Shown here piece by piece: positions 11,359 to 24,606 of a stretch of 64,000 nt of DNA. The notes under the pieces were generated by a model. It saw nothing but the letters and a program-made list of their open reading frames with translations. It was not told where the DNA came from and did not search any database. Position 1 is the stretch's first letter, and every line of letters starts with the position of its first letter. This DNA is from Triops longicaudatus (lineage: Eukaryota; Arthropoda; Branchiopoda; Notostraca; Triopsidae): NCBI GenBank assembly GCA_022885665.1, contig JAGQDJ010000074.1, forward strand, positions 124,001 through 188,000. Reading direction: 5' to 3'. Both the position numbers and the translations under genes were made by a program.

Positions 11359-13792
11359 TCATCCGAAATAATTTGGGTGACAAGTAGGTTTTCTCGGTGA
11401 TTTTCGCTTTTGGTAGTTTTGATTGACCGATATTCTATTCTTTTTAGCCCAAAATTCTTTATATTGCTTAGCTTTTTTCCCATCAAGAGGCTTCCAGAAC
11501 TTGTAGCAGAAGAAATAGGCGAGTTCAACCGCGCTTAGGAAACTAAACCCGAATCCAACGCCTAATAAGCCGCCCGCATTCGCTGTAAAGTGTTAAACAT
11601 TAAATAAAAGTTAAATTCTTAAATAAATCTGTAAACGAATTGATACCTAAAAAATCTTCCCAATGGTAACGGACACTACGCTTGTATTTAGTGAAGCGAG
11701 ATTCTTTAAAGAAAACGCGCACCATGGAATAACTATGGAAAGAATTAAACCCTTTTTTTAAATAAATAAATTGAGTAGAGTAGAGTACTTTTCGAATGTG
11801 GTCGGACCAAATCTGTTCATTACGTAGCTCAGCTCTCTGAAAGTGATGTTCCGATGAGAATATAAGTAATTGTAGATGATTTCTTCGCACGGAGGCCGGC
11901 AGTCGCACATTTCTACCAAGTGTTCTGAAACGTTGTCTAAAAAAAATAGAAAAATACCGAAAATGGACGAAATTCAGTTTAAAACTTACTAAGAACGGCT
12001 TTAACGCAATTTATGTCTCGAATCAAGCAAGCTGTGGCGTTCCGATTATAGGCTTGGATGTAACTTCTTACGCAGCCGCATTGTTTAAGTTGATGAATGC
12101 TGAAACACTCCGTTATACAGTTTTTGTAGGAATGAGTTAAATTCAGTGTTAATTGGTATTCGTCCGGCAAGTCGCAGTCGCGTTTGGCAAGCGGCACGAT
12201 TCTTATATCGTCACTGCTTTGGATAAACACAGGGTCCAAACCTATATTTAGCAGCTCGCCTGGTCCAACTTGTAGATCAAAGGCTGGCCGGTAGGGGTAC
12301 GTGTTCCGATCGTGTAGCAAAACCTTAAAGTTACGAAATTCCAGTTAAGATATTCTTCTTGTAAAACGATGCTCAAGAAGCTAACTTTATGGCCGAATGT
12401 TTCGTTTGATTCGTGGCTATTTTTCGCGTCTATAACGAGCTCCAAGCCGAATCCTTTGCCTTTATAGAGCGATCTGAACTTATTGGCGTCATGGGCAGCC
12501 GATTCGGGGAAGTTGAACGCGCAGCAATAACCCATTGGTGTCAAAAGTCGAACTAAATCAGCTGTGCAGTTCGTATTACTCCTCCATTTGCAATGACGAA
12601 TCATGTCACCGCAATTTGGTGACACCTACCGAAGGTTAATTACTTGTAAATACCGAAACTAAATTAGCATAAACTAAATAATCAATATTTTTATTATTTT
12701 TCCCTATTCTTATTTGATCCAAAGTCAACGTGTACTAAAAATGAAATTAAGTAAAATTCAATAAAATAATATAAAATTAAAAATTAAATAAAATAAAAAA
12801 TTAAATTGAATAAAAATTAAATTCAATAAAATTAAATAAAATTCCGATTAATTAAATATATCTAAGATTCAAAGTTACGTGAGTAGTAAAAATTTGATAA
12901 AATAATGGTGTCAGGATTGTGATGCGAAATTCGGTGACGAGGTGCTTTCTGTTATAGTTTTGCTTCAAACTATCATAATTATTCACATGATTTTCAAAAA
13001 CTGTGAAAAGAAGACGAAGTTTTGCAAAAGCGGCATAAAAACTCATTTTTTATGAAATAAAATTGATTGACGTCATAATTCTTCGTGATATCGGAATTTT
13101 ATGGTATTATAGAGGTCGTGAAGCATACTTTAGGTAATAACGGATAAAAATCTCACGGATTTCATGACTTCCAAATAGCTGAGGGAACCGTTCCGGAAAT
13201 ACGAATCTAAAGTAAAGAGATTTTCAAAAGGAAATGGGTGAAACACTGGGCGTTCGGTTTCATCGAATTCGAGCTCCATACGAGACGCTTCAAAGAGTTC
13301 TTCGATTTTTACAGACAAATTTCGCCTTATATGCCACGGCAATGAAAGTACTTGTTAGTTATATTTTCTGATTTTTTTTTAATACCTAAGTTGGTTATAG
13401 AGTGCTCTTAATTTGCTCCATATAATTTGCTGCGTTGAACAAACAGTCACCGCTGGGAACCTGAGGTTTCTAACAGGTTCGTTAGTAGTTTCGATTGTCA
13501 ACACGAGCGGATTACTTTCAAACAGCAACCACATGTTGCTGACGAAATAGAGTGACAAGAAAACGCTTAAGGCAAAGGCAAACATCCAAAAGGCTCTAAA
13601 ATAATTGATTTCATGAAATCTTGGTGCACAAGTCTTTATTTCAACCAGTTACCTCTCGCAGAAATTGGCGTTTTTACGAGCGATGTATTTTAGCCCGTGC
13701 AAAGACGACTCTTGCAAAAATATTTCAGAAAAAAGATGACTTGACTCATTTGGAAATCTTCTTACGCAGTTTTTGGAACCTCTTTTCGCCAT
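11359..13792 (-). CDS. DEG/ENaC (pickpocket-like) sodium channel subunit, gene C
   Basis: Exons 13792-13653, 13595-13386, 13325-13157, 12625-12386, 12323-11990, 11936-11789, 11732-11647 and 11582-11359 join to 516 residues. HG motif at 32-33 (ESSLHGLKY). TM1 in exon 2 (AFWMFAFALSVFLSLYFV) has a serine-valine in place of the Ala-Gly seen in most copies. Exon 3 has MELEFDETE. Exon 4 has LLTPMGYCCAFNF. Exon 6 has CDCRPPCEE. TM2 has GGLLGVGFGFSFLSAVE with G-F-S near 454-456. The C-terminal tail is basic (KKAKQYKEFWAKKNR) and unlike its neighbours. Its last exon has no obvious open frame starting at Met, so it is easily missed by ORF-based scans. Intron 3 (12626-13156) is AT-rich. Confidence 0.92.
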
Positions 13793-14399
13793 TGCTAGAC
13801 TGCGACTGGGTTAGTTTTCTGCACAACTGAAAAGGAAATAAAAAATCTTGTTTTTCCCGTTTCTAACTTAGCAACGGCATTTTTTACTTAGAGTCTCATT
13901 ATAAGGAGTGATAAAATCTTATTTTTTCCCCTTATTTCGAGTTCATCTAAGATAAGAAGTTTGGGCATTTGTCTGGTAGTACATCATACCTTCCTAATAC
14001 GAAATGATGGATCGTGTAGTACGTGTACATGTACTAATACGTCCCATATTCAGAATTACCACGCCCGTTCCAGTTAACAAGCGCAATATAATGGTCAAAA
14101 ACGCCATATTCCAATAAAGTTGACTTGCATAAATCATTTCCATTTGCATTAGTTCAGATACAATGCCATTAGCGCGAAGAAGGCAATAAAACAAGAAACA
14201 ATACAAGATTTCCACTCGGATTTCGTGAATTTCTTATCTTTAAAGTACTGGTACGCCATATAATGCATTCGTAATGAAAAACGAACGAAAATTTCTCGGA
14301 AACGATAAGTTTGACAAGTTTGGTAATTTTAGCAGAAATTGTGGGGAAAATTAGCTTGAAATATCTGAATAATCTGGCCAAAGGTGACTAAAAGCAGTT
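13793..14399. other. Spacer between genes C and D
   Basis: Upstream region of C and 3' flank of D. No exon-like sequence recognised; the minus frames at 13994-14381 carry no motif. Confidence 0.5.
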
Positions 14400-17150
14400 T
14401 CAGCGAAAATAACCTTGCTGGCAAGGGAGATGGTTTGAAACTGTAAAAAAATGCTGATTGACAGTAAATTTTCCTGACCAGGGTTCCTTGTGAGCGAAAT
14501 GTTTAGGAGATTTTTCTCTTCCAGATTTCCAGAATGTGTAGCAGAAGAAATAGACCACTTCTACCGCACTCAGCAAACTAAACCCAAATCCAACGCCTAG
14601 TAAACCACCAGCTGCCGCTATTAATTTGTAGACAATAAAACTTGTAAATTACTTTAAATGTATTTATTTTTTCGATATTTTTACCTATAAAATCTTCCCA
14701 GTGATAGCGAAGGCTGCGCTTGTATTTCGTGAAGCGGGATTCTTTGAAGAAAACACGAACCATTGAATAACTGTAATAATTTTACACACGAAATGGGATA
14801 GAGACTTTGTGAATGAAATGCCGATACTTTTGAAAGTCGGCAGGAAGAGGCTCTGGCAAGCGCCCTCTCATGTCCAAGATGGTAATGTTCCTAAGAGTAG
14901 ATTCAGCATTGTACACTAGTTCTTCGCAAGGAGGCCTGCAAACGCACTTTTCCGTCAAGTTTTCGGTAACGTTTCCTTTCAAAATTAAAAAAATAATAAT
15001 AATGAAAGAAATTTATTTAATATAAGAGAATAATATATGATTTAATATTAATACGAGGTAATTAATGTCTAAGGCTCTCATGCAGACTAGTATAGGAAGC
15101 GTTTCATAGCACAGAATTTGTTCTATATTACAGAATATCTTTCCGACAGTAAAGTTTTGGAAGAAAATGTGCAGTGCATTCCGAAAAGATTTTGTTGAAA
15201 TACTCCTAAATAAATTTGTAAAAAGGGGCCAAATTTGCCCTTTTGTAGGGAAGTTTGAAATCTGTCTGCAATGTGCGCTAGTTTATTTTGTAACTGAATT
15301 TCCGCAAAATAATGGTAATGGTAATAATAATAATCTGAAGTTTTTTATTTCTTCTTTCGTCTTTAATCTGAAGTTATTTTTTTGATTTATAATGTGATAA
15401 GTTTTCCTTGATGGAAGAACTTAAAACACTTGTAACTTAAATATTTAACTTAGAGAACTTGAAGTGGACTAAAGTTCTTACTAAGGACTTGTTTAACGCA
15501 GTCCATCTCCTGAATTCCACAAGCTTTAGCGTTAGGGAGGAACGGTTGGATGTAAATACGCACACAGCCGCATTGCTTGATTTGGTAGCTGCTAAAACAG
15601 TCCATTATGCAGTTATTGTAGGTATGTGATACGTTTAGTGTAAGCTTATATTCATTTAGGAAGTTGCAGTCCCGCTTTTCGATAGGTACTGTTCGTAAAT
15701 CTTCGTCACTTTCGATTAACACAGGGTCTAAACCTATGTTTAGCAATTCTCCTGGCCCTACTTGTAGTTCGAATGACGGCCGGTAGGGGTACGTGTCAGG
15801 GTCGTGGACCAGAACCTGAGACTCGCGCCAAAAAATAAATAAATAATGATAATAATAAATAAATAAATAATAATAATAAATAAAAAATAGAAAGTAGTAA
15901 CATTTTATTATTTTCTAATATTAGTAATACTTTCGTAATACTAGTAATTAAGGTGCGCTTTCACTGCCATCTCAACATGTGTTATGGAGCAAAGTATTTT
16001 TACGTAGAATTTTTAAGTAAATTACGGTAATAATTTTGCCAGTTACATCATTTACGTTTGCATCTATAAATATCGCGAGAACGTATTAGCATGCGAAATT
16101 AACAATTTTCTGATTTGCAGAGAAACACGTGTTAAAGTGGCAGTGTAACATTATGAAAGATTTTGGAAGGATTCTGACTTTGTGGCCAAAATGATATCTG
16201 AGTGGGTCGTTGTTCGTTGGGTCTGTAATGAGCTGCACACCAAAGCCTTTGCCTTTGTAGACTGAGTTGTATTTAGCGCCTCCTGTAGCCATTTTGGGGA
16301 AATTGAACGCACAGCAATAACCCATTGGTGTTAACAGCGACAGTATATCGAGTGTGCAGTTCGTTTCGCCCTTCCAAGAGCATTGAACAATCACGTCACT
16401 ACACTTTGGTGACACCTACACGATATAAAAACTTATTTCATTACTTTAGTTTTAAAATTCCATTGCATTTTGTTCCAGTTCGTACGAATTGCATAACTTC
16501 TTTGTAGCTTAAAGAACCGTTCCGAAAATAAGAATTTAAATGTGAGAGGTTGGCGCCGGGTAACACTGGAGGAAAGTGCTCTGTTTCGTCGAATTCCAGT
16601 TCAAGAATCGAAGCTTGGAGGAGATCCAAAGCGTTTATAGATAGGTTGTGCCTTATGGAAATGAAAATGCGAAGTTATATGTATTGAAGTTTGGTGCTTC
16701 ACATAAACTCACTTGAGCTCGTTAGCAAGAGCTTCGGCTCTCGACCTAATAATTTGCTGCGATGGACAAACCGTTACCGAGGGAAATTTCAGGCTCCGGA
16801 TAGGCTCGTTGGTGGTTTCCACCGTCAGCAGCAGTGGATTGCTTAATAAGCTCGTAAATACTTTGCTGACAAAGTAGAGTGACAGGGATACACCGGCTAA
16901 AAACGCGAATAGCCAGAAGATTCTTCATCCACGCGTGGCATGATTAGAAATAGGAATTTATTGGAAATATTTTAGCTTTTTCTTAACTTTTTCGTAATTA
17001 CTTTTCGTAGCAATTACAGTGCTGGTTAGCAATATATTTTAACCCATGCAAGGACGTTTCTTGCAGAAATCTGTGTGCGACGTACGAGCCATTGGTACGT
17101 GCATTTCTTTGTTTCTTCCTTGGAGGACATGTACGTCGTTTTCTCACCAT
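14400..17150 (-). CDS. DEG/ENaC (pickpocket-like) sodium channel subunit, gene D
   Basis: Exons 17150-17002, 16922-16713, 16651-16486, 16415-16179, 15815-15482, 14975-14828, 14770-14685 and 14617-14400 give 515 residues. HG motif at 35-36 (ETSLHGLKYI). TM1 in exon 2 (IFWLFAFLAGVSLSLYFV). Exon 3 has ELEFDETE and SYKEVMQF. Exon 4 is one codon shorter than in A-C. Exon 5 has RDC and CGCVRIYIQ. Exon 6 has CVCRPPCEE. TM2 has GGLLGVGFGFSLLSAVE, G-F-S near 455-457. The N-terminus is arginine-rich (MVRKRRTCPPRKKQRN). Introns 4 and 5 are about 360 and 500 nt. Role as for A; the C-terminal tail is unique to this copy. Confidence 0.93.
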
Positions 17151-17986
17151 GATAAAGTCACTACTGCGCTTATTTCCAGCAAATTCAGCCGTTGCTGACT
17201 TGGGACGAAATGACTTTGAAAGGTAATAAACAGTTCTATAGCTGTAATGAATTAGGCTTTAACTTTCGATGTTTCCGAAGTGACTTTTTACTGCATGGAA
17301 AATGTCAGTTTACTTTTTGTACTGTAATTGTGGACGACAGTGTTGGATATTGGGCCACAATAACACGCGATATTTGGGCTTGTTTGATTTAGTACATGTT
17401 TTCCACTCTGTCGAAAGTGGCCATTTTACTGCCGCATTTAATGATGGATTAATTCCTGAAAAAATCGACTGATCTATGTCGTATTTTTTTGGCTGCTACA
17501 CACACCAAAATTTAAATTATCTAGTTAAATACTGGAAAATAAACCTTTTACGCAATAAGTTATATGTATAAGTTTGAAAGAATTAGCGAAGAATTCGAAA
17601 AGAATGTAAAAAGAGCATAGTTACAGAACGTAAGATTCGTAGCGCATTGAACAATATTCACATGAGTACATAAGTACGTTACAGTGTTGAACAGAAAATA
17701 CCAGAAAGTGAAAATAGTATTTTAAGAGCTTTACGAGTGGCGTAGCAATTAGAAGTCACATAAGAATTACTATTCAGAAGTTAAAACATTGATGAACACT
17801 ACGTTTTGTAGTGAATTAAACGGCCTAGTTAATGAAAAGACAAATCTTAAAAATGAAAATTATTAATGTTACTGAATTCACGAAGAGTTTAAACCAAATC
17901 TTTTTATTTGGACGTACATTGTTATGCCACTCTTACACATAAAAAATCACACACGTTAAGCAGGTAACTTGTACAGAATTTCAATA
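17151..17986. other. Spacer between genes D and E
   Basis: No recognised gene. The plus frame at 17192-17392 is short and featureless. Confidence 0.5.
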
Positions 17987-20739
17987 TTACTGAGTGAAAG
18001 TTTGCTGAAAGTAGTCTGATAATGTATGCTGATTATGCAAATTGTGAGCGACAGTCGTAATAGGCATTTGAGTCCAGTTATCCCTGTAGATAGGCGGATT
18101 TGGCGGATTTGGCGGCTTTTTCCTTCTTTGTGGCTTCCAAAATTTGTAACAGAAGAAATAAATCACTTCCACAGCACTGAGTAAGCTAAATCCGAATCCA
18201 ACGCCTAGTAAACCGCCCAAGGCCGCTGACAAATTTTAGAGGAAAATCAAATTGAATATTTCTGGTATTTCAATATTTTATTTTCGCCAAAAATATTTAC
18301 CAATGAAATCTTCCCATCCGTAACGAAGACTGCGTTTAAATTTCGTAAAACGCGACTCTTTAAAGAATACTCGCACGATGGCGTATCTGCAATAAGACAG
18401 TAGAAGACGATTTTTAGTAAAATGAGGTGAATTCAGTGACGAAAGTACTTGTCATATTCTGATTTGTTCATTGGTTTTACTGACATTCCAAGCCCTAAAT
18501 CCAGGAAAGTGAAATTCCGGACGCTAGATTCCGTATTATACATTATTTCGTTACAAGGAGGCCGACATCGACATGTCGTCACTAAATTCTCCATAACATT
18601 GTCTAGAAGATAGAGTTACAAATAAAAAAATGAATTAAAAATAAAAATTAAGTAGAAACAAAAAATTAATTTTTTAAAAAATCTACTAAAAATAAAAAAA
18701 AATCCTACTAAAAAATAAACTTAAAATTTCTACTAAAACTGATCCACACGAATTATACTTTCTTATCGCAGTAATAAGGTCAGCATTTAAAACACTGCCT
18801 TTTGAACTCTTGTTAGAAGTGTAAAAAAGGACATGCGCGTTGCTACAGTTGGATAAAAGAAAATTTAAAAAATAAGATCTAATAACCCATGTGGACTCAG
18901 CATTAATAATTTTACTGAGAACTCGTTTAACGCAGTCCATCTTCTGAATTCCGCAAAATGTAGCGTTCGGATGAAACGTTTGAATGTAAGTTTGAACACA
19001 ACCACATTGAGTGAGTTGGTTAGTACTGAAACAGTCCATGATGCAGTTATTATACGAGTGTGACAGATTTAGCTGCATTTTATATTCGTCCGGAAAATTG
19101 CAATCGCGTGCGTCTATGGCCACAGAGCGTATTTCGTCGTCGCTTTCGATAAATACAGGCTCCAAGCCTATGTTCAGTATTTCTCCTGGCCCTACTTGTA
19201 GCTCAAATGACGGCCGGTAGGGGTACGTTTTATGGTGGTGTACTAAGATCTGGAATTTGGAATATTTTATTTATTTTTCTGCTTTATTTATTTTCTTTAA
19301 ATATTTTGTTCATTTTCTATTATATTTTCTATTTTATTTTCTATTTTATTTATTTAGTGTCTTCATGCGACAGTGTTCGTTTTAAACCAATGAAACCTAA
19401 ACCTTTTTTGTTAAAATTAAATAACAAAATTTTTTGAACCTTATGACCGAGTGTCTCGTTGGAATTGCCGTTATTTCGTGGATCTATAACGAGTTGCAAG
19501 CCAAAGCCCTTCCCTTTGTACTCGGAGCTGTACTGCATTTCGTTGTTGTCAGCCATGCTGGCAAAGTTGAACGCGCAGCAGTAGCCTATCGGTGTTAACA
19601 GTGATACCAAATTGGACATACAGTCCGTTTTACTCTTCCAAGTGCACTGACGAATCATGTCTTGACACGTGGGTGACACCTTCGTCATAGAATTCAAAAT
19701 ATTACAATATTGCAATGTAATATAATTATAAATTAAAGTATTATATTGTCACGCCAATTTTTGTTAATTGTTTCGTTTTATCGTTGTTTCCCTTTTTGTC
19801 TCCCGCACCTTTGATTCCTGGACTACTGAAAGTCATTTCTCCGAAACCGAAAGGGACTACGTTGATTTCGTTTGGGTTAACAAGAAGCCATAAAAAGAGC
19901 GACAGAGAAACTGGAGACAAGAAGCTACAGCGCGAGAGATTGCATGCCAGAGGCGAATACGGATTCTGTTGGCTACCTCAACCTTAGTCTTTATGTTTCC
20001 TAGCAAGATCAGGGCCCCGTGAAAGACCACGTCATTGCTAAACCCAACCGTTAGTTAGTGACGTGACAATATAGTATTAGTAAAGTCTGGTTTGTTGAAT
20101 CTCACCTCTTGGGTAATATTTCTGTAAGTTAAGTTAGCGTTACGGAAATAAGTATCCAAAACTGACCAGTCGAAGTCAGACTTGGAAAATTTGTCTTTTG
20201 TTTCGTCAAAGTTCAGTTCCACAACCGAAGCTTCGAAAATTTGCGACTCAGTAAGGTTGAAGTCGCTGTTGGACAAAGAGTACGTGTATTAAGTTACAGG
20301 TGTCTAAAACTTAGACATGACTTACCGTAATTTCATAACGGCTGCGGCTATCTTTCCTTCTAAAATTTGCTGCGCAGGACAAACAGTCACTGCAGGGAAT
20401 TTTATGGCGTCGATAGGCGCGTTCGTAGTGTCCACTGTCAGAACGATTGGATGGTCGACGCTGGCTATCCACACTTGACTGACAAAGTAGAACGACAGAG
20501 ACATTCCGGCTAGAAAAGCACAAATCCAGAAAGCCCTTGGAAAATGTCGAAAATTAACCATGCTTTTCAGGAAAAATTTTCAGGAAAATTAGCTACTTCT
20601 CGCAGCAATCTGCATTTTCCTGCGCAATATATTTCAACCCGTGCAAGGAGGTCTCTTGCAAAAATTTTTGTGTCACAGGATCACAAGTTGGTCCAGGATG
20701 ACCTTCATTTGGCTGAACTTTGCGTCTTTTCCTCGCCAT
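17987..20739 (-). CDS. DEG/ENaC (pickpocket-like) sodium channel subunit, gene E
   Basis: Exons 20739-20597, 20535-20326, 20265-20106, 19679-19440, 19249-18916, 18602-18449, 18386-18301 and 18225-17987 give 521 residues. HG motif at 33-34. TM1 in exon 2 (AFWICAFLAGMSLSFYFV). Exon 3 has VELNFDETK. Exon 4 reads LLTPIGYCCAFNF. Exon 5 has CGCVQTYIQ. Exon 6 is two codons longer than in A-D and has CRCRPPCNE. TM2 has GGLLGVGFGFSLLSAVE, G-F-S near 454-456. The C-terminal tail has a proline-rich stretch (KKPPNPPNPP), a possible SH3- or WW-type docking site by inference; in ENaC, proline-rich tail motifs bind Nedd4 WW domains, but the exact PPxY form is not seen here. Intron 3 contains a MITE-like insertion. 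Confidence 0.93.
19743..20072. mobile_element. MITE-like element in intron 3 of gene E
   Basis: About 330 nt bounded by inverted repeats: ATATTGTCACG at 19743-19753 and its complement at 20062-20072, with partial similarity further inward. Both sides are flanked by the direct repeat AGTATT (19737-19742 and 20073-20078), as expected for a target-site duplication. No transposase is encoded. The plus frame 19784-19987 lies inside the element and resembles no known protein. The superfamily cannot be set from a 6-nt duplication alone. Confidence 0.75.
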
Positions 20740-21712
20740 TGTTAAGCTACAACTGGCGCAGAAATGACCTCACTGTAACACTGAATCGCTCTGTTTTTCA
20801 CGCAACCTAACATGGAAACGCCTTTGAATTATTTTGTTGTCAGTTATTATTTTTTTTTTGGTAGCTACCATGACAAAGGTACTAGGAGACACGTTTTTAT
20901 TGCGGTAACATTTTTTTTTTTTTTAAATACGTGGCTCTCTATTTGTTTTAGCCCTTTGCACGCGATGTTTCTGTCATACCAGCTAATAGCACTGACCATA
21001 CGCATTTCTTTTCAGAAAGATACGCAACTTGGCCAAACATTAAGAGCACACTAAAGCGAAGTTCTTAACGACGTATTGGGTCTAATACACCAAACAAAGA
21101 CAAAACGATGAAATTCTCGAAGCTCTCAATTACGCAAGCACTTTTCAGAAATTTAAGATGAATTTTGGCTATTTGGGGGAATTAAATTTACGAAAAAATG
21201 ATTGACGTTTAATCAAAGGGTGGGGATTTTAATCTCCTGTTTCTTTGTTTTTCTGTCTTTTTGTCGTGTTGCACTTCAGTTTCTATTTTTCTAGGTATTG
21301 TTATGAAAGGCTTATTTTTGAAGAAACAAAGCAAAGCAAGCATAACAGTATGAAAATTACAACAAGTAATAACACTTTTTCTCCCTTGTAGCCTTCACTT
21401 TGTTTAGATTAGTTCAGACATGCTTAGGAATTCTAGAGGATTTTTCTTACGCAAAGAAGGCATTGAATAAAGGGTCTTATAGAATGGCATGGTTGCTGTT
21501 AAGAGAAGGATACAGAACAGAAACAATTAAGTTCACTACCAGTCGTAGAGAAATTAATAGCAAAAACTAAAAAAATACAATAAGAAGTTCATTTGAAATT
21601 ATTCGTAGAGTAGAAAACGTACAAGCAACATTTCGTGTATTCAGTGAAAGCTGAACAGTAAATTGGAAAAAAATGTAAATGAAAACAAATGGAAAAATGG
21701 ACGGAATTCGCT
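20740..21712. other. Spacer between genes E and F
   Basis: No recognised gene. Contains T-rich tracts. The plus frame 20812-21054 is hydrophobic low-complexity sequence with no motif. Confidence 0.5.
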
Positions 21713-24606
21713 TCATAATTCATCATCCGATGGATTAGAGTTTGGCGTAAACTTTACTAAGGCCCAAGTGTGACAAGGGTCTGGAGGATGTAGTGCAGAA
21801 ATTGGAGCTAAGCAGGTGTGCGAGACGAAACGTTGATGATTACATGAAGGAAGTGTCGAGACCAAGTCTTGATGAAACGGTAGAACAGGCGATGTTGACT
21901 GCCGATCTGGCTTCCAGCACTTGTAACCGAAGAAATAAATAATTTCAGCCACACTTAGCAAGCTGAAACCAAATCCGACGCCTAGCAATCCACCGGCAGC
22001 AGCTGTGGTTTGAGATTTAACAATTCAAAGGTGTAAAGTCCGAAGCTTTCATTCATCACTCCAACAAAATACAATTTTTAAAAAAATAAAAATACGTAAC
22101 AATTAATATTTGCTATTTTTTAATTAATTATTTTTTAAGAAAAATAGTTTACCGATGAAATCTTCCCATTGGTATCGAAGGCTACGCTGGAATTTCGTAA
22201 ATCTTGATTCTTTGAAAAACACGCGGACAACGGAGTAACTGCAATAAAAGATTTTCGCAATTTTAAACGCTGAAAGCCAATATTTACTTCCCTTCGCTCA
22301 ATGACAATTTCTTGGAAATTTGCATTGACGATTTCGTCTTTATGTTGAGATATTTTGGAAAATTCTTGTGGCAGTAAAGTTTCCATTTGTAGACTACCGC
22401 AAAAAGTGAAGAGATATTTCTGGACAATTTAGAGATAGTTTATTTTTAAAGGAAAAATTAAACTTTTTCTATATTTTTGAATTCCTTTCTTGTTAGGTAT
22501 TAGTAATGTAAACATTTTGGCCGATTTGTTTCGAAAGAATGCTGTTGAAAACGTATTAAAAAGCTATTGACAAACTGTCAGTGCAACTTTCCGTGGGAAA
22601 GAAGTGAAAGAGTGTCCTTAAGTCTAACTTTTCGCATGATTTTTTATACTCGCGTAGTTTAGTCCGATTGTATTCCTCGACTGGCAGCAAAATATCAGGG
22701 AAAGTCATGTTCCGTACACTAATTTCGGAATTATAGACAACTTCTTCACAAGGTGGCCGACAAGGACACATTCTCGTGAGATTTTCTTGTACTTTGCCTA
22801 CAAACAGTAATCTAGTCACTTAAAGCAAATGAAAACAATTTTTTTTATTAAAACGTTACGTAAAACTTTCCGTAAGCAGGACGATTCTCGAATCCCACAC
22901 GCCGTGGCGTTCGCCAGAAATGGTTGCATGTACCCTTGAACGCAGCGGCATTGTCGCAACTGATGCTTACTGAAACAGTCTGCGATGCAGTTGTGATAAG
23001 TCTTCGAGAAATTCAAACTTAGCTCGAATTCATCCGGGAAATTGCAGTCGCGTTTGTCTGGCGGCACTGAACGTACTTCGGCGTCGCTTTTGACGAGTAC
23101 GGGAGATACGGCCACGTTGATCACATCGTTTGATTGCACTTGCAGTTCCAGCGATGGCCGGTAGGGGAACGTGTTATGGTCGTGTATACAAATCTGACAA
23201 TTGTGGATGAAGTAGATAACAATTTTCGTGTGATTCGCATTATTTATGTATAATTTATATATATTAATATTATTTATTTATATGTACTTATATTATTTAT
23301 TAATATTATCTATTATTAAAATTTATGTAAACGAACTTGATGGCCAAAGGTTCGGTTCATGGTATCGTTAACTTTCGCCAAAAGGACGAGTTGTAGACCG
23401 AAGCCTTTGCCACTGTATGCAGTGCGATAAGAAGTCTTTTCAAGCGAATGCACATTGTGGAAATTGAAGGTACAACAATAGCCCATGGGCGTTAAAGCGG
23501 TGGTCATGTTCACTTGGCAGCCAGGTTGGCCTTTCCAGATGCAATTGAGGACGATGTCGTCGCATTTAGGCGCCACCTGTTGCTGTAACTGATAAGCTCC
23601 TTACTTTTTGCATTATTATACAATCTTTTACGCGTTTCATGGCGTGGTTGAAGTCTATTGTAGAGTTATCGAAGTACGAAGCCAAGGTGGCAAATTCTGC
23701 GTCATGAAATGTTCCGAAACCCGAGTCATTTTCGTCCGAGGACAAAACCAATTGAAAAGCGTACATGAAGAATAACTTTTCGACAGGAAGATCACTACGT
23801 TTTGTAACATACATAGACATTCATTAGTAGAAAAAAATGTGAAGATTAAGGCAAGAGTGTCATTATATATATGTTATACATTTGTATTTATTTATTATTT
23901 ATTTTATTAATTTGTTATTTATTTTTATTATATATATGTATATAATTTTATGTATTTTATGTACGCTTTGCAATTAGACTATTGCCTTTGTCACTTAAAA
24001 AATAGACAATATAGAAGTATAATATAGGTGAATAAATAGGTGGTACAGTTAAACATTGGGAATTAAGGCACTACAAAAGCACATTACTGGAAACTGTTAC
24101 GGAGAACGTCAAAGTATTTTGCCAAAACTTGCTGGTTGGGGCAAATGGTTACTGCAGGGAATACGATGTTCTCAATAGGCTCGTTGTTAGTCTCCACTGT
24201 GGTAATAATCGGTTTGTCTTGCCAACTGGAGTAGATTTTCGTGACTAAGTAGACCGAAAGCGAAAAGCCCGTCACGAAAGCGAGAATCCAAAACGCTCTG
24301 TGTAGAAATTTGGTCCATTTTTAGTCATATTTTAAATTCTATTTTTATTTATTATTTATTTTATTATTTATTTTATTATTTATTATTCTATTTTTATTAT
24401 TTTATTTTTATTATTTTATTTTTATTATTTTATTTTTATTATTTATTATTATTTATTTACTTTTCGTATTTGTTAGAGCGCGCATTGGTGGAGTATTTCA
24501 ACCCGTGCAACGAAGTGTCTTGCAAAAATCCTTGCAGGACCATTAAACGGGGTTGTGAAGCACAAAAAGTATTTCTGGAGCAATACTCATGACCGTTGCA
24601 CGCCAT
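21713..24606 (-). CDS. DEG/ENaC (pickpocket-like) sodium channel subunit, gene F
   Basis: Exons 24606-24461, 24297-24088, 23794-23632, 23576-23337, 23193-22860, 22797-22629, 22238-22153 and 22002-21713 give 545 residues, the longest of the array. HG motif at 34-35. TM1 in exon 2 (AFWILAFVTGFSLSVYLV). Exon 4 has LTPMGYCCTFNF. Exon 5 has CRCVQGYMQ. Exon 6 (CPCRPPCEE) is seven codons longer than in A. TM2 has LLGVGFGFSLLSVAE, G-F-S near 461-463. The C-terminal tail is long (about 75 residues after TM2) and ends in acidic SDDEL. Exon 3 has two possible donors: the position homologous to the other genes (GTAAAA after 23632) and a stronger one at 23605 (GTAAGG) that would add nine codons in frame. 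Intron 5 is only 62 nt. Confidence 0.9.

Noticed and set aside
22270..22430. A possible second copy of exon 6 before exon 7 of gene F (ETLLPQEFSK resembling ILLPVEEYNR)
   Set aside because: The similarity is short, needs frame changes, lacks the CxCxPPC core, and the donor phase does not fit.
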